A stretch of DNA of 64,000 nt from Halococcus sediminicola (GCF_000755245.1 NZ_BBMP01000026.1:124001-188000); one strand, 5' to 3'; counted from the first letter of the stretch, positions 50,953 to 60,335 are shown. Translations and numbers: made by a program. The notes: a model not told the origin generated them from the sequence alone.

Positions 50953-51564
50953 ATGCCCGAACATTCCAACGCGGAGCTACCACCGCTTCCGTACGACTAC
51001 GACGCCCTCGAACCGCACATCTCCGAACAGGTGCTCAACTGGCATCACGACACCCACCATCAGGGCTACGTGAACGGTCTCAATAGCGCCGAGGAGACCC
51101 TCGCAGAGAACCGCTCGTCGGGCGATTACTCCTCGACGGGTGGGGCACTCGGCGACGTGACTCACAACGGCAGTGGGCACTATCTCCACACGATGTTCTG
51201 GGAGAACATGGACCCGAACGGCGGCGGCGAACCCTCCGGGGAGCTCGCCGACCGCATCGAGGAGGACTTCGGCTCCTACGAGGGCTGGAAGGGCGAGTTC
51301 GAGGCCGCTGCCTCGGCCGCGAGCGGCTGGGCACTCCTCATCTACGACCCGGTCGCAAAGCAACTGCGCAACGTGGCCGTCGACAACCACGACGAGGGCG
51401 CGCTCTGGGGTGCTCATCCCGTGCTCGCACTCGACGTCTGGGAACACTCGTACTACTACGACTACGGTCCCGACCGCGGCAGCTTCATCGACGCCTTCTT
51501 CGAGGTCGTCGACTGGGACGCTGCGGAGGAGAACTACCAGCAGACCACCTCGAACCACGAGTAA
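50953..51564 (+). CDS. sod: Superoxide dismutase (Mn/Fe type)
   Basis: A 203-residue Mn/Fe SOD. Metal ligands lie in 'LNWHHDTHHQGYVNGLN' (first His), 'HNGSGHYLHTMFWENM' (second His), and 'LALDVWEHSYYYDYG' (Asp and last His). It converts superoxide to oxygen and peroxide. Its neighbour is a photolyase gene, a stress-response pairing also seen in Halobacterium. The start is set by the GGAGG 8 nt upstream. Confidence 0.95.
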   Translation: MPEHSNAELPPLPYDYDALEPHISEQVLNWHHDTHHQGYVNGLNSAEETLAENRSSGDYSSTGGALGDVTHNGSGHYLHTMFWENMDPNGGGEPSGELADRIEEDFGSYEGWKGEFEAAASAASGWALLIYDPVAKQLRNVAVDNHDEGALWGAHPVLALDVWEHSYYYDYGPDRGSFIDAFFEVVDWDAAEENYQQTTSNHE

Positions 51565-51667
51565 CCCCTCAGTTCACGATTTTTGACGCCGACCTGGTAG
51601 TGGCAACTCCCGTTCGACAGCGGCGCGTTCGGCAAAACGTTATCAGAAGCCTCGATGAACTGCGGTC

Positions 51668-52720
51668 ATGCCTGATTTCATCACTCCACCGCCCGTCGAG
51701 CGCGGTGATCGGGTTGCGGTCGTCGCGCCGGCATCGAACGTGCCTGCATCCGCCCGGTTCGTCTACGACCTCGGTCTCGAACGGATGCGCGACACGTTCG
51801 ACCTCGAACCAGTCGAATACCCGACCGCGACCGCCGACCCGGAGTGGCTCGCGGACAACCCCGAAGCGCGCGCCGAGGACGTGATGGATGCCTTCCGCGA
51901 CCCGGACATTTCGGCTGTAATCGCCAACATCGGCGGCCACGACCAGATCAGGATTCTGCCGTATCTCGACGGCGACGTACTCCGCGAACACCCGACGCGG
52001 TTCTACGGCTACTCCGACAACACGAATCTTGCACTGTTCCTCTGGAATCAGGGGATCGTCTCCTATTACGGCGGTTCGACGCTGCTCGAATACGCGATGG
52101 ACGGCGAGATGTTCGACTATACTGAAGAATACCTCCGCCGCGCGCTCTTCGAGGAGTCCATCGGCGAGTGGACCGAAGCCGACGTGTTCACCGACGAGGC
52201 CGGTGACTGGGAAAATCCCGAGTCAGTCGAAACGACGCGCGAGATCGAGCAGTCCGACGGTCGAACTTGGTGTGGTGGTGACGGGACCGTTTCGGGGCGG
52301 ATCTGGGGTGGCTGCTGCGCGATCCTCGTCGAGCAGTTCCTCGCCGACCGCTACGTGCCCGAGCCCAACGCGCTGGACGGCACCGTTCTCGCATTAGAGA
52401 CGAGCGAGCTGATCCCAGACCCGGCTGTCGTCGGTGCGAACCTCCGGGCACTCGGCGAGCGTGGGGTCCTCGAACGGTTCGACGGTGTTCTCGTCGGGCG
52501 CGCCGCCGCGCGCTCGCACGTCGAGGACAATCCATCGGACTGGCGCACGGAATATCGAGAGCGTCAGCGCGACGCGATCGCGGGCGTTCTCGAGACGTAC
52601 AACCCGGGTGCGCCCGTCGTCTTCGATTGCGAGTTCGGACATACGTATCCGACCTGTCCCGTTCCGATCGGTGGCGAAGTCGAAATAACGCCCGCGACCG
52701 AATCGATCCGGTTTCTCTGA
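51668..52720 (+). CDS. S66 family peptidase (LD-carboxypeptidase/MccF-like)
   Basis: A 350-residue S66 serine peptidase. Conserved blocks are 'RGDRVAVVAPAS', 'GYSDNTNLALFLWNQGI' with the nucleophilic Ser, 'ALETSELIPDP' with the Glu, and 'CEFGHTYPTCPVPIG' with the catalytic His. Bacterial relatives cleave LD-bonds in murein or inactivate microcin C; haloarchaea have no murein, so a role against toxic peptidyl-nucleotides or in amino acid ester hydrolysis is more likely. It stands alone. Confidence 0.87.
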   Translation: MPDFITPPPVERGDRVAVVAPASNVPASARFVYDLGLERMRDTFDLEPVEYPTATADPEWLADNPEARAEDVMDAFRDPDISAVIANIGGHDQIRILPYLDGDVLREHPTRFYGYSDNTNLALFLWNQGIVSYYGGSTLLEYAMDGEMFDYTEEYLRRALFEESIGEWTEADVFTDEAGDWENPESVETTREIEQSDGRTWCGGDGTVSGRIWGGCCAILVEQFLADRYVPEPNALDGTVLALETSELIPDPAVVGANLRALGERGVLERFDGVLVGRAAARSHVEDNPSDWRTEYRERQRDAIAGVLETYNPGAPVVFDCEFGHTYPTCPVPIGGEVEITPATESIRFL

Positions 52721-52744
52721 GGGCCGAACGCGCCCGTCGGTTCG

Positions 52745-53713
52745 CTAAAAGAACGCGCCGGCGACCAGCAGCGGAAAGACGAGCGTCGCCTCGGCCTGGA
52801 TCTGGGTGTAGTTGCGCTCGTCGGCCTTGATCTTCCCCCACGAGACGGCCTCGGTCGGCGGCGCGCCCGATAGCGAGCCGTCACCCTCCATGCCCGTCGA
52901 GATGTAGATCGCGTAGTCCGCCCCGCCACGGAAGAGGTTCGTCATGATCGCGTGGTGTTTCGGTACGCCGTCGCCCACGGCAATGAGACCGGTCGTGTCG
53001 GCGTCCATCCCGCCCTCGATGAGCGTCTCGTAGTCGTCGAGCAGCGCGATGTCCACCTCCGGGTCGTAGCTCTGGCGGTAGTAGTAGAGGAAGTTGCCCA
53101 CCTCGGCGTCGGTGAGCGCCGGACAGTACACGGGAACGTCGTTGTCGCTGGCCTGTTTCAGGACCGAGTTCTCGTCGTCGAGGGTCGCTCCGAGTTCGCG
53201 GGCGAACGCGGTCGGTGTCCGGGTCTTCTCCTCGGCGAAGAAGTCGTCGAAGAAGTCGTAGAGGTACTCTTCGAGCCACACGTATCTGTCCGAGGGGACG
53301 AAGATGTTGCCGAGCCGGTTGATCCCCTCCTCGCGCAGCGCCGCCTCGTCGGCGTTCCAGGACCCCATCTTGAACGGCTTCTGGGTCTTGATGACGTCCT
53401 CGGTCAGTGCGCCCGAGGTGGTGATGAGTACATCGATGTAGCCTTCACGGACGAGCGCCGCGACGACCTCGCGAAGTCCCGAGGAGACGATGTTCGAGGT
53501 GCAGGTGAGGTAGGTCGTCGCGTCGGCCTCCTGCATCCGTTCGGCGATGTCGATGGCCTCGGCGAGCGCCGTCGCCTGAAAGCCCGTCGTCGCGTAGCTC
53601 GCGAGCAGCTCCCGGAAATCGACTCCATCGCGGAACTCGTAGCCGTGCACGTCGGGCGTGTCGAGCGTCTCGTCGCTTCCGGGCACGACGTGCTCGTGGG
53701 AATCCTCGTCCAT
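52745..53713 (-). CDS. dys: Deoxyhypusine synthase
   Basis: A 322-residue DHS. NAD-binding stretches include 'YLTCTSNIVSSGLREVVAALVREG' and 'VLITTSGALTEDVIKT'. The catalytic lysine lies in 'SGAPPTEAVSWGKIKADE'. It transfers the aminobutyl group of spermidine or agmatine to aIF5A, which is essential in haloarchaea. The TATA-like GATTCAAACG (53735-53744, minus strand) is 27 nt upstream. Length typical. Confidence 0.95.
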   Translation of the reverse strand: MDEDSHEHVVPGSDETLDTPDVHGYEFRDGVDFRELLASYATTGFQATALAEAIDIAERMQEADATTYLTCTSNIVSSGLREVVAALVREGYIDVLITTSGALTEDVIKTQKPFKMGSWNADEAALREEGINRLGNIFVPSDRYVWLEEYLYDFFDDFFAEEKTRTPTAFARELGATLDDENSVLKQASDNDVPVYCPALTDAEVGNFLYYYRQSYDPEVDIALLDDYETLIEGGMDADTTGLIAVGDGVPKHHAIMTNLFRGGADYAIYISTGMEGDGSLSGAPPTEAVSWGKIKADERNYTQIQAEATLVFPLLVAGAFF

Positions 53714-53734
53714 GCCCGAACTAGCCCGAGGCGG

Positions 53735-53744
53735 CGTTTGAATC
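53735..53744 (-). promoter_or_regulatory. TATA-like element of dys
   Basis: Minus strand reads GATTCAAACG, centred 27 nt before the ATG at 53713. Confidence 0.4.
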
Positions 53745-53770
53745 GCTCGAAATCGACTCGCTCTCGATTC

Positions 53771-54796
53771 CTATTTCCTCACGATTTCGTCGAGAACCGC
53801 TCGATAGGTTTCGGCCACCCGCTCGTAGTCGAAGCGGGCGACGTATTCGCGGAACGAATCGTCACCCTCGCGCTCGCCGGCGTGCTCGATCGCGGCGGCG
53901 ATTTCCGGCGGGCGAGGCTCACAGAACTCGGCGTATTCTCCAAATCGTGCTTCGGCGCGGCCACGTGCCTGCACCACCGACAGCCCCGCTGCGGCGTATT
54001 CGAGGACCTTCAGCGTGTGGGGATCGTCGACCAGCGAGACGCCGACGTCGGCGGCGTGCAGATAGCCCGGGATCGACTCGTGGGCGACCGTGCCGAGGAA
54101 GACGACGTTCTCGCGTTCGCCAGCAGCGTGCTCGACCGCCGGCGCGAGCGACCCCGTGCCGAGCACGACCAGCGTCCACTCTTGGAGACGGTCCATCGCC
54201 GCGAGCAGCTCTTGGATATGGTAGATCGGTTCGAGACCACCGACGTAGATCGCCAGCCGCTCGTCGGCGTCGACACCCGCCTCGTGGAGTCGGTCGTTGG
54301 CGGCCGCAACGATTTCGGGATCGGGGGTCGCGAAGCGCTCGTAGCTCACCCCGAGACCCGTTTTCGTCGTTTCGCGGGCGTAGCGCGAGACCCGTTCGTG
54401 TTCTTCGTCGTAGACGTAGAGGGTGTGGTCAGCTAATCGAAAGGCGAGGTTCTCGGCGGCTCGTACCGCGATCGAAAGGGGTTGTGGATTGGTGTCGGCG
54501 AACTGCCGGATGGGGTCGATGTGATCGACGACGAACGGCGTTCCGAGGAGTTTCAGTAGCGAACCCGCGAACGCACCGGATCGAGTCGTGCCGAGAACCG
54601 CGTCGTACTCCTCATGCTTGCGCAGCGACTGGCACACCGTTCGTGGCGTCGTTCCCCGAAGCGTCACGTCGAACCCACTGGCTTCGAGTCGGTCGGCGAT
54701 CCGCCGGCGGCCGACACTGATGTTCGCGGGCTTGTCGGGCGTGAGCCAGAGCACACACGGATCGTCGCGCTCGTCGGGCTTTTCGTCCCCGATCAT
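53771..54796 (-). CDS. GT4-family glycosyltransferase
   Basis: A 341-residue glycosyltransferase. The C-terminal half has the GT-B pattern: 'IYVGGLEPIYHIQELLAAMDRL', 'LVVLGTGSLAP', 'PGYLHAADVGVSLVDDPHTLKVLEYAAAGLSVV'. The last region contains the usual GT4 loop with the EX7E-like acid pair (weak: only one Glu is clear). It overlaps the aglG-like gene's stop by 4 nt and probably adds one sugar in the lipid-linked glycan. Acceptor and sugar unknown. Confidence 0.82.
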   Translation of the reverse strand: MIGDEKPDERDDPCVLWLTPDKPANISVGRRRIADRLEASGFDVTLRGTTPRTVCQSLRKHEEYDAVLGTTRSGAFAGSLLKLLGTPFVVDHIDPIRQFADTNPQPLSIAVRAAENLAFRLADHTLYVYDEEHERVSRYARETTKTGLGVSYERFATPDPEIVAAANDRLHEAGVDADERLAIYVGGLEPIYHIQELLAAMDRLQEWTLVVLGTGSLAPAVEHAAGERENVVFLGTVAHESIPGYLHAADVGVSLVDDPHTLKVLEYAAAGLSVVQARGRAEARFGEYAEFCEPRPPEIAAAIEHAGEREGDDSFREYVARFDYERVAETYRAVLDEIVRK

Positions 54797-55740
54797 CGAT
54801 CGAACTCGTCGGGCGGACTGAGGACACCGTAACAGTAGCCGAGTCCGACCAAGAGTGTGAACGCGACGAGCGAGAGCAGTTGGAGTAGCTTTCCGCCGGT
54901 CGGTTCGCGGTACAGCTCTCGGAGTCGGTGAGGGAGGAAGTCGGTGAGCAGTCGGCCGAGAAAGGCGCTCTCCTCGCCGGTCGAGTCCGGGACGAGACCT
55001 TCCATCGCGCGCTTGGAGTAGCCCTGCCAGAACGCGCGGTCGGCGAGCCAGCGTGGTTTCGTCCGGTAATCGAAGACCTTGTGGGCGACCTCGGCGGCCG
55101 GCATGTAGTGGACGCCCTCGCCGTACTCTTCTTCGAGGCGGGCACAGAGTTCGGTCTCGCCGCCCTGTAAATTCTTGCTGCCTTTCCGCCCGCCGATGGC
55201 GGGGTCGAACCCGCCGAGGCTCGTGAAGACTTCACGGCGAAAGGAGAGGTTCGAGCCGAACGTGTTCCGGACTTCTCCCTTGCGCTGCTCGTCGCCATCG
55301 GGACCGAACCCGCGGTGGGTGACGCCGACGAGCCAGTAGAACTCCGCGGGCAGGAAGGAGGGCTTGCCGGCGACCCACTCGGGAACCATCCGCCCGCCGA
55401 CCGCGAGCGCGTCCTCGTCTTCGTAGGCCGCGACCAGCCGCTCGACCCACGCGGGGTGGGCGCGTGCGTCGTCGTCGAGGAAGGCCACGACGTCACCCGC
55501 GGCGAGTTCGACACCCGTGTTCCGGCTTTCGAGAAGGCCGCGGTTCTCGTCGTTCACGAAGAGTCGGACGTCGTCGTGGCTGCCGTAGGTCTCGCGGACG
55601 CGCTCTGCGAGGGCGGGCGAGCCATCGACGACGACCACGAGTTCCGTGGGATAGGTCTGGGCGAGCACGCTGTCGGCCGCGTCACGGAAGCGCTCGAACG
55701 ACGCCTCGTCGTAGGTGCAGAGCACGACTGAGACCCGCAT
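54793..55740 (-). CDS. aglG: GT2-family glycosyltransferase with C-terminal helix (AglG-like)
   Basis: A 315-residue GT-A enzyme. 'VSVVLCTYDEASFERFRDAADSVLAQTYPTELVVVVDGS' opens the fold (split across two strands); the metal-binding 'FLDDDARAHP' follows, then 'FGSNLSFRREVFTSLGGFDPAIGG'. A hydrophobic segment at about residues 285-305 anchors it. It resembles Haloferax AglG, which adds a hexuronic acid to dolichyl phosphate glycan. It is divergent from aglB across 105 bp, a strong functional link. The name is by similarity and position; the exact sugar is not shown. Confidence 0.8.
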   Translation of the reverse strand: MRVSVVLCTYDEASFERFRDAADSVLAQTYPTELVVVVDGSPALAERVRETYGSHDDVRLFVNDENRGLLESRNTGVELAAGDVVAFLDDDARAHPAWVERLVAAYEDEDALAVGGRMVPEWVAGKPSFLPAEFYWLVGVTHRGFGPDGDEQRKGEVRNTFGSNLSFRREVFTSLGGFDPAIGGRKGSKNLQGGETELCARLEEEYGEGVHYMPAAEVAHKVFDYRTKPRWLADRAFWQGYSKRAMEGLVPDSTGEESAFLGRLLTDFLPHRLRELYREPTGGKLLQLLSLVAFTLLVGLGYCYGVLSPPDEFDR

Positions 55741-55812
55741 ACCGCACTCTGTGGGCGGTCGGCGGATAGCTGTTTTCGTTCGCCGTCGCGCCCGCCGTCC
55801 GACGTTTCACAA

Positions 55813-55820
55813 GCCTTATG
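55813..55820 (+). promoter_or_regulatory. TATA-like element of aglB
   Basis: GCCTTATG centred 29 nt upstream of the ATG at 55846. Confidence 0.5.
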
Positions 55821-55845
55821 CGCGCTTTGTGACTGGATACGGCCA

Positions 55846-58800
55846 ATGAGTCAACGTAGGGAGCGACTCGCCGAACGGCTCCCGGATTTCGGGCCGCTCC
55901 TCGATCGCGTCGGGGCGCTGTACCACATCCCTCTGCTGCTCGCGCTCGTCGGCTTCATGTTCTGGATCCGCGTGCGCAACTGGCGGAACTTCCTCGTCGA
56001 CGGACAGGTCTACTTCAGCGGCAACGACGCGTGGTATCACCTCCGACAGGTCAGCTACACGGTGCGACACTGGCCGTCGACGATGCCGTTCGACCCGTGG
56101 ACGAGCTTTCCGACCGGAACGAGCGTCGGCCAGTTCGGGACGCTGTACGACCAGCTCGTCGCCACCGTCGCGCTGATCGTCGGCGGCGGCAGCCCCTCCG
56201 AACAGACGACGGCACTCACCCTGCTGTTCGCGCCGGCCGTACTGGGCACGCTCGTCGCCGTCCCAACCTACTTCCTCGGCAAGCGCTTCGGCGGCCGCTT
56301 CGGGGGTGTCGTCGGCGTCGCCATCCTCGCGCTCTCGCCGAGTACTTTCCTCGGGCGTTCGGTCGCGGGCTTTTCGGACCACCACACCGCCGAGGTGCTC
56401 TTCCAGGTGCTCGCGGTCGCGGCCATCGTCGTCGCGCTCGCGGTCGCCGAACGCGAGAAACCGGTCTACGAACAGTTCGTCGGGCGCGATTTCGACAACC
56501 TACGCCGCCCGATCGGTTGGGGGATCCTTGCTGGTATCGCCATCCTCCTCTACGTCTGGGCGTGGCCGCCCGGTCTCATGCTCGTCGGGATCTTCGGCGT
56601 GTTCCTGCTCGTCACCCTCCCCATCGAACACCTCCGCGGGGAGAGTCCCGAACACGTCGCCATCGTGAGCGCGATCGCGCTCGCGGTCGCCGGTCTCGGC
56701 TTTCTCGTCTCGTTTGACACGTTCGAAGTGAGCGTGACGAACTTCTCACTCCTGCACCCGGCGATGGCTTTCGCCGGCGCGTTCGGCTGTGTGTTCATGG
56801 CGTGGCTCGCCCGGCAACTCGAAGCGCGCGACCTCCCCAAACTCGCCTATCCGGGCGCGATCTTCGGTCTCTTCGCCCTCGGCGCGCTCGTGATGGCACT
56901 CGCCCTGCCCGACCTCTTTTCCTTTTTCGTCGGTCAGTTGGAGCGCGTCGTCGGGTTCGGATCGAGCGCGACCTCGCTGACTGTGGGCGAGGCGATTCCA
57001 CCGCGGAATCCGGGGCAGTTCCTCTTCGGTGCCTACGGGTTGGGGCTGGTGACGGCTCTCGCCGGCGCGGCGCTGCTGCTCGTCCGGCTCGCACTCGGGC
57101 GGAGCGAGGAGCGCGCTGGCGCGCTGTTCGTCCTCGTCTGGACCGCGTTCATGCTCGCCGCGACACTCACCCAGTCGCGGTTCAACTACTATCTCGTCGT
57201 CCCCATCGCCGTGCTGAACGCCTTCTTCGTCGGGCAGGTGCTGCGATACGTCGGCTCGACCGATGCGCGCTCCAGTCTCCGCAACCTCCGGGCGTATCAG
57301 GTGCTCACGGTGCTCGCGGTCGTCTTCCTCATCACCGCACCCCTGGCCGCCGGCGGGGGCGCGAGTGTGACCGCGGCCGGCAATTACGCCGACCAGAGTT
57401 CCAGCCCCGGTTCGACCGTCGTCGGCTGGGACGGCAGCCTCGAATGGATGGCGAACAACACGCCCGCCGAGGGGACCTACGGCGGTCACGACAACGCGAT
57501 GGAGTACTACGGCGAGTACGAGCGCACCGACGACTTCGACTATCCCGACGGAGCCTACGGCGTGCTCTCGTGGTGGGACTACGGCCACTGGATAACGGTG
57601 CTCGGCGAGCGAATCCCGACCGCGAACCCCTTCCAGCAGAACGCCGGGGAGGCGGCGAACTTCTTGCTCGCGCCGAACGCCTCGCGTGCGAACGAGATCG
57701 CACGCACCAAGGACGGCGAGGGCGTGCGCTACGTGATGATCGACTGGAAGATGGCCGACCCGGCGGGCGGGGCGCTCTTTAGCGCACCCTTCACGTGGTA
57801 CAACGACGGCCCGCTGTCGATCTACGAGGACGTGACGCCGATCGCCACCCAATCGAGCGGCCAACAGCGGCCCACCACCTCGTTTTTGGCCTACGAACAG
57901 CGCCACTACGAGACCATGCGCACGCGACTGTACACCTATCACGGCAGTGCGGCCGAACCGGGCCCCGTGGTGGTCGATTACGAGAGTCCACAACCGCTCG
58001 CGGACGGGACTCTCCAGAGCGCGTTCGCTCCATCGGGCAACGAGAGCGCCGTCAAGCGCTTCGAAAACGTGTCCGCCGCGCGCCAGTTCGTCGAGCAGGA
58101 CGGGACGGCCCAGCTCGGCGGCGTCGGCAGTTATCCCCAAGAGCGCGTGCCGGCGCTCGAACACTACCGGCTGGCACACGCCAGTCAGGCGAACGCCATC
58201 GGCGGGGCGAGCGGTCCGGGGCCGCTCTATCGGAGCGCGCTTCAACAACTCCGAACCACCGGACTGAACGCGACCGAACTGTTCGGGACGCCGACCAACT
58301 GGGTCAAGACGTTCGAGCGCGTCGATGGGGCGACCGTCGAGGGGCAGGGACCGCCGAACTCGACCGTGGAAGCCACCGTCGAGATGCGGATGCCGACCAC
58401 GAACGACACGACGTTCAACTACACCCAGCAGGCTACGACGAACGCGCAGGGCGAGTTCACGATGACGCTACCGTACTCGACGACCGGCTACGAGCAGTGG
58501 GGCACCGAGGATGGAGCGACGAACGTCTCGGTGCGGGCGACCGGCCCGTACACCTTCCGAACGCCGGTGACGGGAGCGGGTGACAACACCAGCCGGTGGA
58601 ACGCCACCACCGAGATTTCGGAGGGTGCGGTCATCGGCCGCACGAACGAGACTGTCTCGGTCGACCTCCAGCGCGAATCGGTCTCGATGCCGGCCACCGC
58701 GAGCGCGAACGGGGCGGGCGGGAACATGTCGGGCGACGCCCCCGCCGGCAACGCCACGGATGAGAACGCATCGGCGGTGAACGCGAGCACGCTGGCAACA

Positions 58801-58848
58801 CCCGAGATCGGTACGCCTGTCGCAGCACGCACACGGGTGAGCGGATGA
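55846..58848 (+). CDS. aglB: Dolichyl-phosphooligosaccharide-protein glycotransferase AglB
   Basis: A 1000-residue STT3-type oligosaccharyltransferase. About 12 hydrophobic segments occupy residues 25-510, with the first-loop acidic site NDAWYH. WWDYGHW at 576-582 is the catalytic signature in the external domain. The C-terminal ~400 residues are a soluble beta-rich domain with many N-x-S/T sequons. AglB moves the lipid-linked glycan to Asn of S-layer and other exported proteins. It is divergent from aglG and overlaps the DUF368 gene by 4 nt. TATA-like GCCTTATG sits 29 nt upstream. Confidence 0.95.
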   Translation: MSQRRERLAERLPDFGPLLDRVGALYHIPLLLALVGFMFWIRVRNWRNFLVDGQVYFSGNDAWYHLRQVSYTVRHWPSTMPFDPWTSFPTGTSVGQFGTLYDQLVATVALIVGGGSPSEQTTALTLLFAPAVLGTLVAVPTYFLGKRFGGRFGGVVGVAILALSPSTFLGRSVAGFSDHHTAEVLFQVLAVAAIVVALAVAEREKPVYEQFVGRDFDNLRRPIGWGILAGIAILLYVWAWPPGLMLVGIFGVFLLVTLPIEHLRGESPEHVAIVSAIALAVAGLGFLVSFDTFEVSVTNFSLLHPAMAFAGAFGCVFMAWLARQLEARDLPKLAYPGAIFGLFALGALVMALALPDLFSFFVGQLERVVGFGSSATSLTVGEAIPPRNPGQFLFGAYGLGLVTALAGAALLLVRLALGRSEERAGALFVLVWTAFMLAATLTQSRFNYYLVVPIAVLNAFFVGQVLRYVGSTDARSSLRNLRAYQVLTVLAVVFLITAPLAAGGGASVTAAGNYADQSSSPGSTVVGWDGSLEWMANNTPAEGTYGGHDNAMEYYGEYERTDDFDYPDGAYGVLSWWDYGHWITVLGERIPTANPFQQNAGEAANFLLAPNASRANEIARTKDGEGVRYVMIDWKMADPAGGALFSAPFTWYNDGPLSIYEDVTPIATQSSGQQRPTTSFLAYEQRHYETMRTRLYTYHGSAAEPGPVVVDYESPQPLADGTLQSAFAPSGNESAVKRFENVSAARQFVEQDGTAQLGGVGSYPQERVPALEHYRLAHASQANAIGGASGPGPLYRSALQQLRTTGLNATELFGTPTNWVKTFERVDGATVEGQGPPNSTVEATVEMRMPTTNDTTFNYTQQATTNAQGEFTMTLPYSTTGYEQWGTEDGATNVSVRATGPYTFRTPVTGAGDNTSRWNATTEISEGAVIGRTNETVSVDLQRESVSMPATASANGAGGNMSGDAPAGNATDENASAVNASTLATPEIGTPVAARTRVSG

Positions 58849-59786
58849 GCGCGGCACGCGAGTGGCTCTCGATCTACCTCAAGGGCGTGTTCATGGGCGC
58901 CGCGGACGCGGTGCCGGGCGTCTCTGGAGGCACTATCGCGCTCATCACGGGCATCTACGAGCGCTTGATTCGAGCTATCACGAGCCTCGACCCGCGGGCG
59001 CTGCGCCATCTCCCTCGCCTCCACCGACGGAGCGAGCGGGCCGCCTTCCGGGCCGCGCTCGTCGGGATGGACATCCCGTTCCTGCTCGCGCTCGGGATGG
59101 GAATTCTCACGGCGCTGGTCACCGTCGCGCGGGTCATGGACTACGCCTTCGAGACGTATCCGGGGCTGGTCGCCGCGCTGTTTTTCGGTCTCATCGCCGC
59201 CTCGGCGGTCGTCCTCGCCGAACACGTCGCGCTCGATACCCCCCGACGAATCGCCGTCGCCGTCTTCGGGTTCGTCTTCGCGTTCTTGCTTTCCGGACCC
59301 GAGGTCAGCGGCTCGATGCCGAACTCGCCGGTGTTCGTCTTCGTCGCCGGCTCCATCGCCATCGCGGGGATGATCCTGCCCGGTATCTCGGGGGCCTTCT
59401 TCCTCTACGTCCTCGGCCAGTACGAGTACCTGACGGGGACGTTGACGGAGTTCACGAACGCGCTCGCCGGACTGTTTGCCGGTGGGAGCCTTGCGGCGCT
59501 CGTCGAACCCGGCATCGTCGTCGTCGCGTTCGGTCTCGGCGCACTCATCGGACTCTTCTCGATCGCCTACGCCATCCGCTGGGCGCTTGCGAACTACCGC
59601 GACGCTACTCTCACCTTTCTCGTGAGTCTGATGGTCGGTGCGCTCAGGCTTCCCGCCACGGAGGTGCTACAGAACACGCCCGAGGCGACGCCGATGGCGG
59701 TCGGGAGCGTGGTGGCCGTCGCCGTCGCGGGCGGCGCGCTCGTCGTTCTCGTCGATCGGTTCACCGAGGACATCGAGTTCGCGTGA
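58845..59786 (+). CDS. DUF368 membrane protein (polyprenyl-phosphate translocase candidate)
   Basis: A 313-residue membrane protein with about eight hydrophobic segments. DUF368 hallmarks are visible: 'GVFMGAADAVPGVSGGTIALITGIYERLI' in the first loop and 'AGMILPGISGAFFLYVLGQYEYL' later, related motifs that suggest an internal repeat. Bacterial DUF368 proteins (PopT) return undecaprenyl phosphate across the membrane. The ATG overlaps the aglB stop (ATGA), so the two are translated together. I infer it recycles the dolichyl phosphate that AglB releases; not proven in archaea as far as I know. Confidence 0.85.
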   Translation: MSAAREWLSIYLKGVFMGAADAVPGVSGGTIALITGIYERLIRAITSLDPRALRHLPRLHRRSERAAFRAALVGMDIPFLLALGMGILTALVTVARVMDYAFETYPGLVAALFFGLIAASAVVLAEHVALDTPRRIAVAVFGFVFAFLLSGPEVSGSMPNSPVFVFVAGSIAIAGMILPGISGAFFLYVLGQYEYLTGTLTEFTNALAGLFAGGSLAALVEPGIVVVAFGLGALIGLFSIAYAIRWALANYRDATLTFLVSLMVGALRLPATEVLQNTPEATPMAVGSVVAVAVAGGALVVLVDRFTEDIEFA

Positions 59787-59858
59787 GTAGCGAGGGGGTA
59801 TAGCCCGCCGGCAGTTGCAGGCACAACCACGAGGATGCTGTCGTGTGTTTGAATCGAT

Positions 59859-59863
59859 GGAGG
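59859..59863 (+). promoter_or_regulatory. Shine-Dalgarno deciding the start at 59872
   Basis: GGAGG with an 8-nt spacer before ATG 59872. An ATG at 59857 would have no such site, so 59872 is the better start. A TATA-like GGTATAG (59797-59803) lies further upstream. Confidence 0.45.
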
Positions 59864-59871
59864 GGATCCAT

Positions 59872-60285
59872 ATGAGTCCATTACCCGAGGACGTACAGCC
59901 ACCGGCGGGGTGGGTCTGCAAACGGGTCCGGAGGGACGAACTCGTCTTCGCCCGCAGTACGGGTGGGTTGGAGGTCGAGGCGACGACCATCGACAGGACA
60001 CAGCCACTGCCGTTCGATCTGGTGCGTGGCTGGAAAGTGACCTGTCGCATGCGCGCCGGCGAGTCGGCGAGCGAGCACTCGGTCGGTCGGGTGACGACGC
60101 GCGCCGCAGCGGTCGAGGCGCTCCTGTCGTGTATGGAGCGCGCCAACCGACTCGCCGAACGGGCCGGTTCGCCCGCCGGTCTCACGCCCGCGGCGATCGC
60201 GACCGATATCGATCTCCGAGGCGAGATCCCGTCGCCATCGCCGTCGAACCACGATACGGACGGGCGGATGATGCTGCGCCACTGA
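59872..60285 (+). CDS. Conserved haloarchaeal protein of unknown function
   Basis: A 137-residue soluble protein: beta-rich first half (GWVCKRVRRDELVFARSTGGLEVEATTI, split into two strands), then 'VGRVTTRAAAVEALLSCMERANRLAERAG', helical. A short acidic tail follows. No family recognised. The start at 59872 is supported by a GGAGG 8 nt upstream. It sits between the DUF368 gene and gfcR on the same strand; no functional link is evident. Confidence 0.6.
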   Translation: MSPLPEDVQPPAGWVCKRVRRDELVFARSTGGLEVEATTIDRTQPLPFDLVRGWKVTCRMRAGESASEHSVGRVTTRAAAVEALLSCMERANRLAERAGSPAGLTPAAIATDIDLRGEIPSPSPSNHDTDGRMMLRH

Positions 60286-60307
60286 GCGCGAAACCGACGG
60301 ACAACAC

Positions 60308-60335
60308 CTATTACCGGCCGGGGGCAACCCCCGGC
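60308..60335 (+). promoter_or_regulatory. gfcR core promoter with perfect inverted repeat at the start codon
   Basis: TATA-like CCTATTA (60308-60314) is about 26 nt upstream of ATG 60337. GCCGGGGG (60317-60324) and CCCCCGGC (60328-60335) form a perfect 8-bp inverted repeat with a 3-nt spacer, ending one base before the start codon. It lies between TATA and transcription start, suitable for an autoregulatory operator. Confidence 0.55.

Noticed and set aside
56746-58248. A 500-codon minus-strand frame inside aglB
   Set aside because: It mirrors the aglB coding sequence; no recognisable domain.
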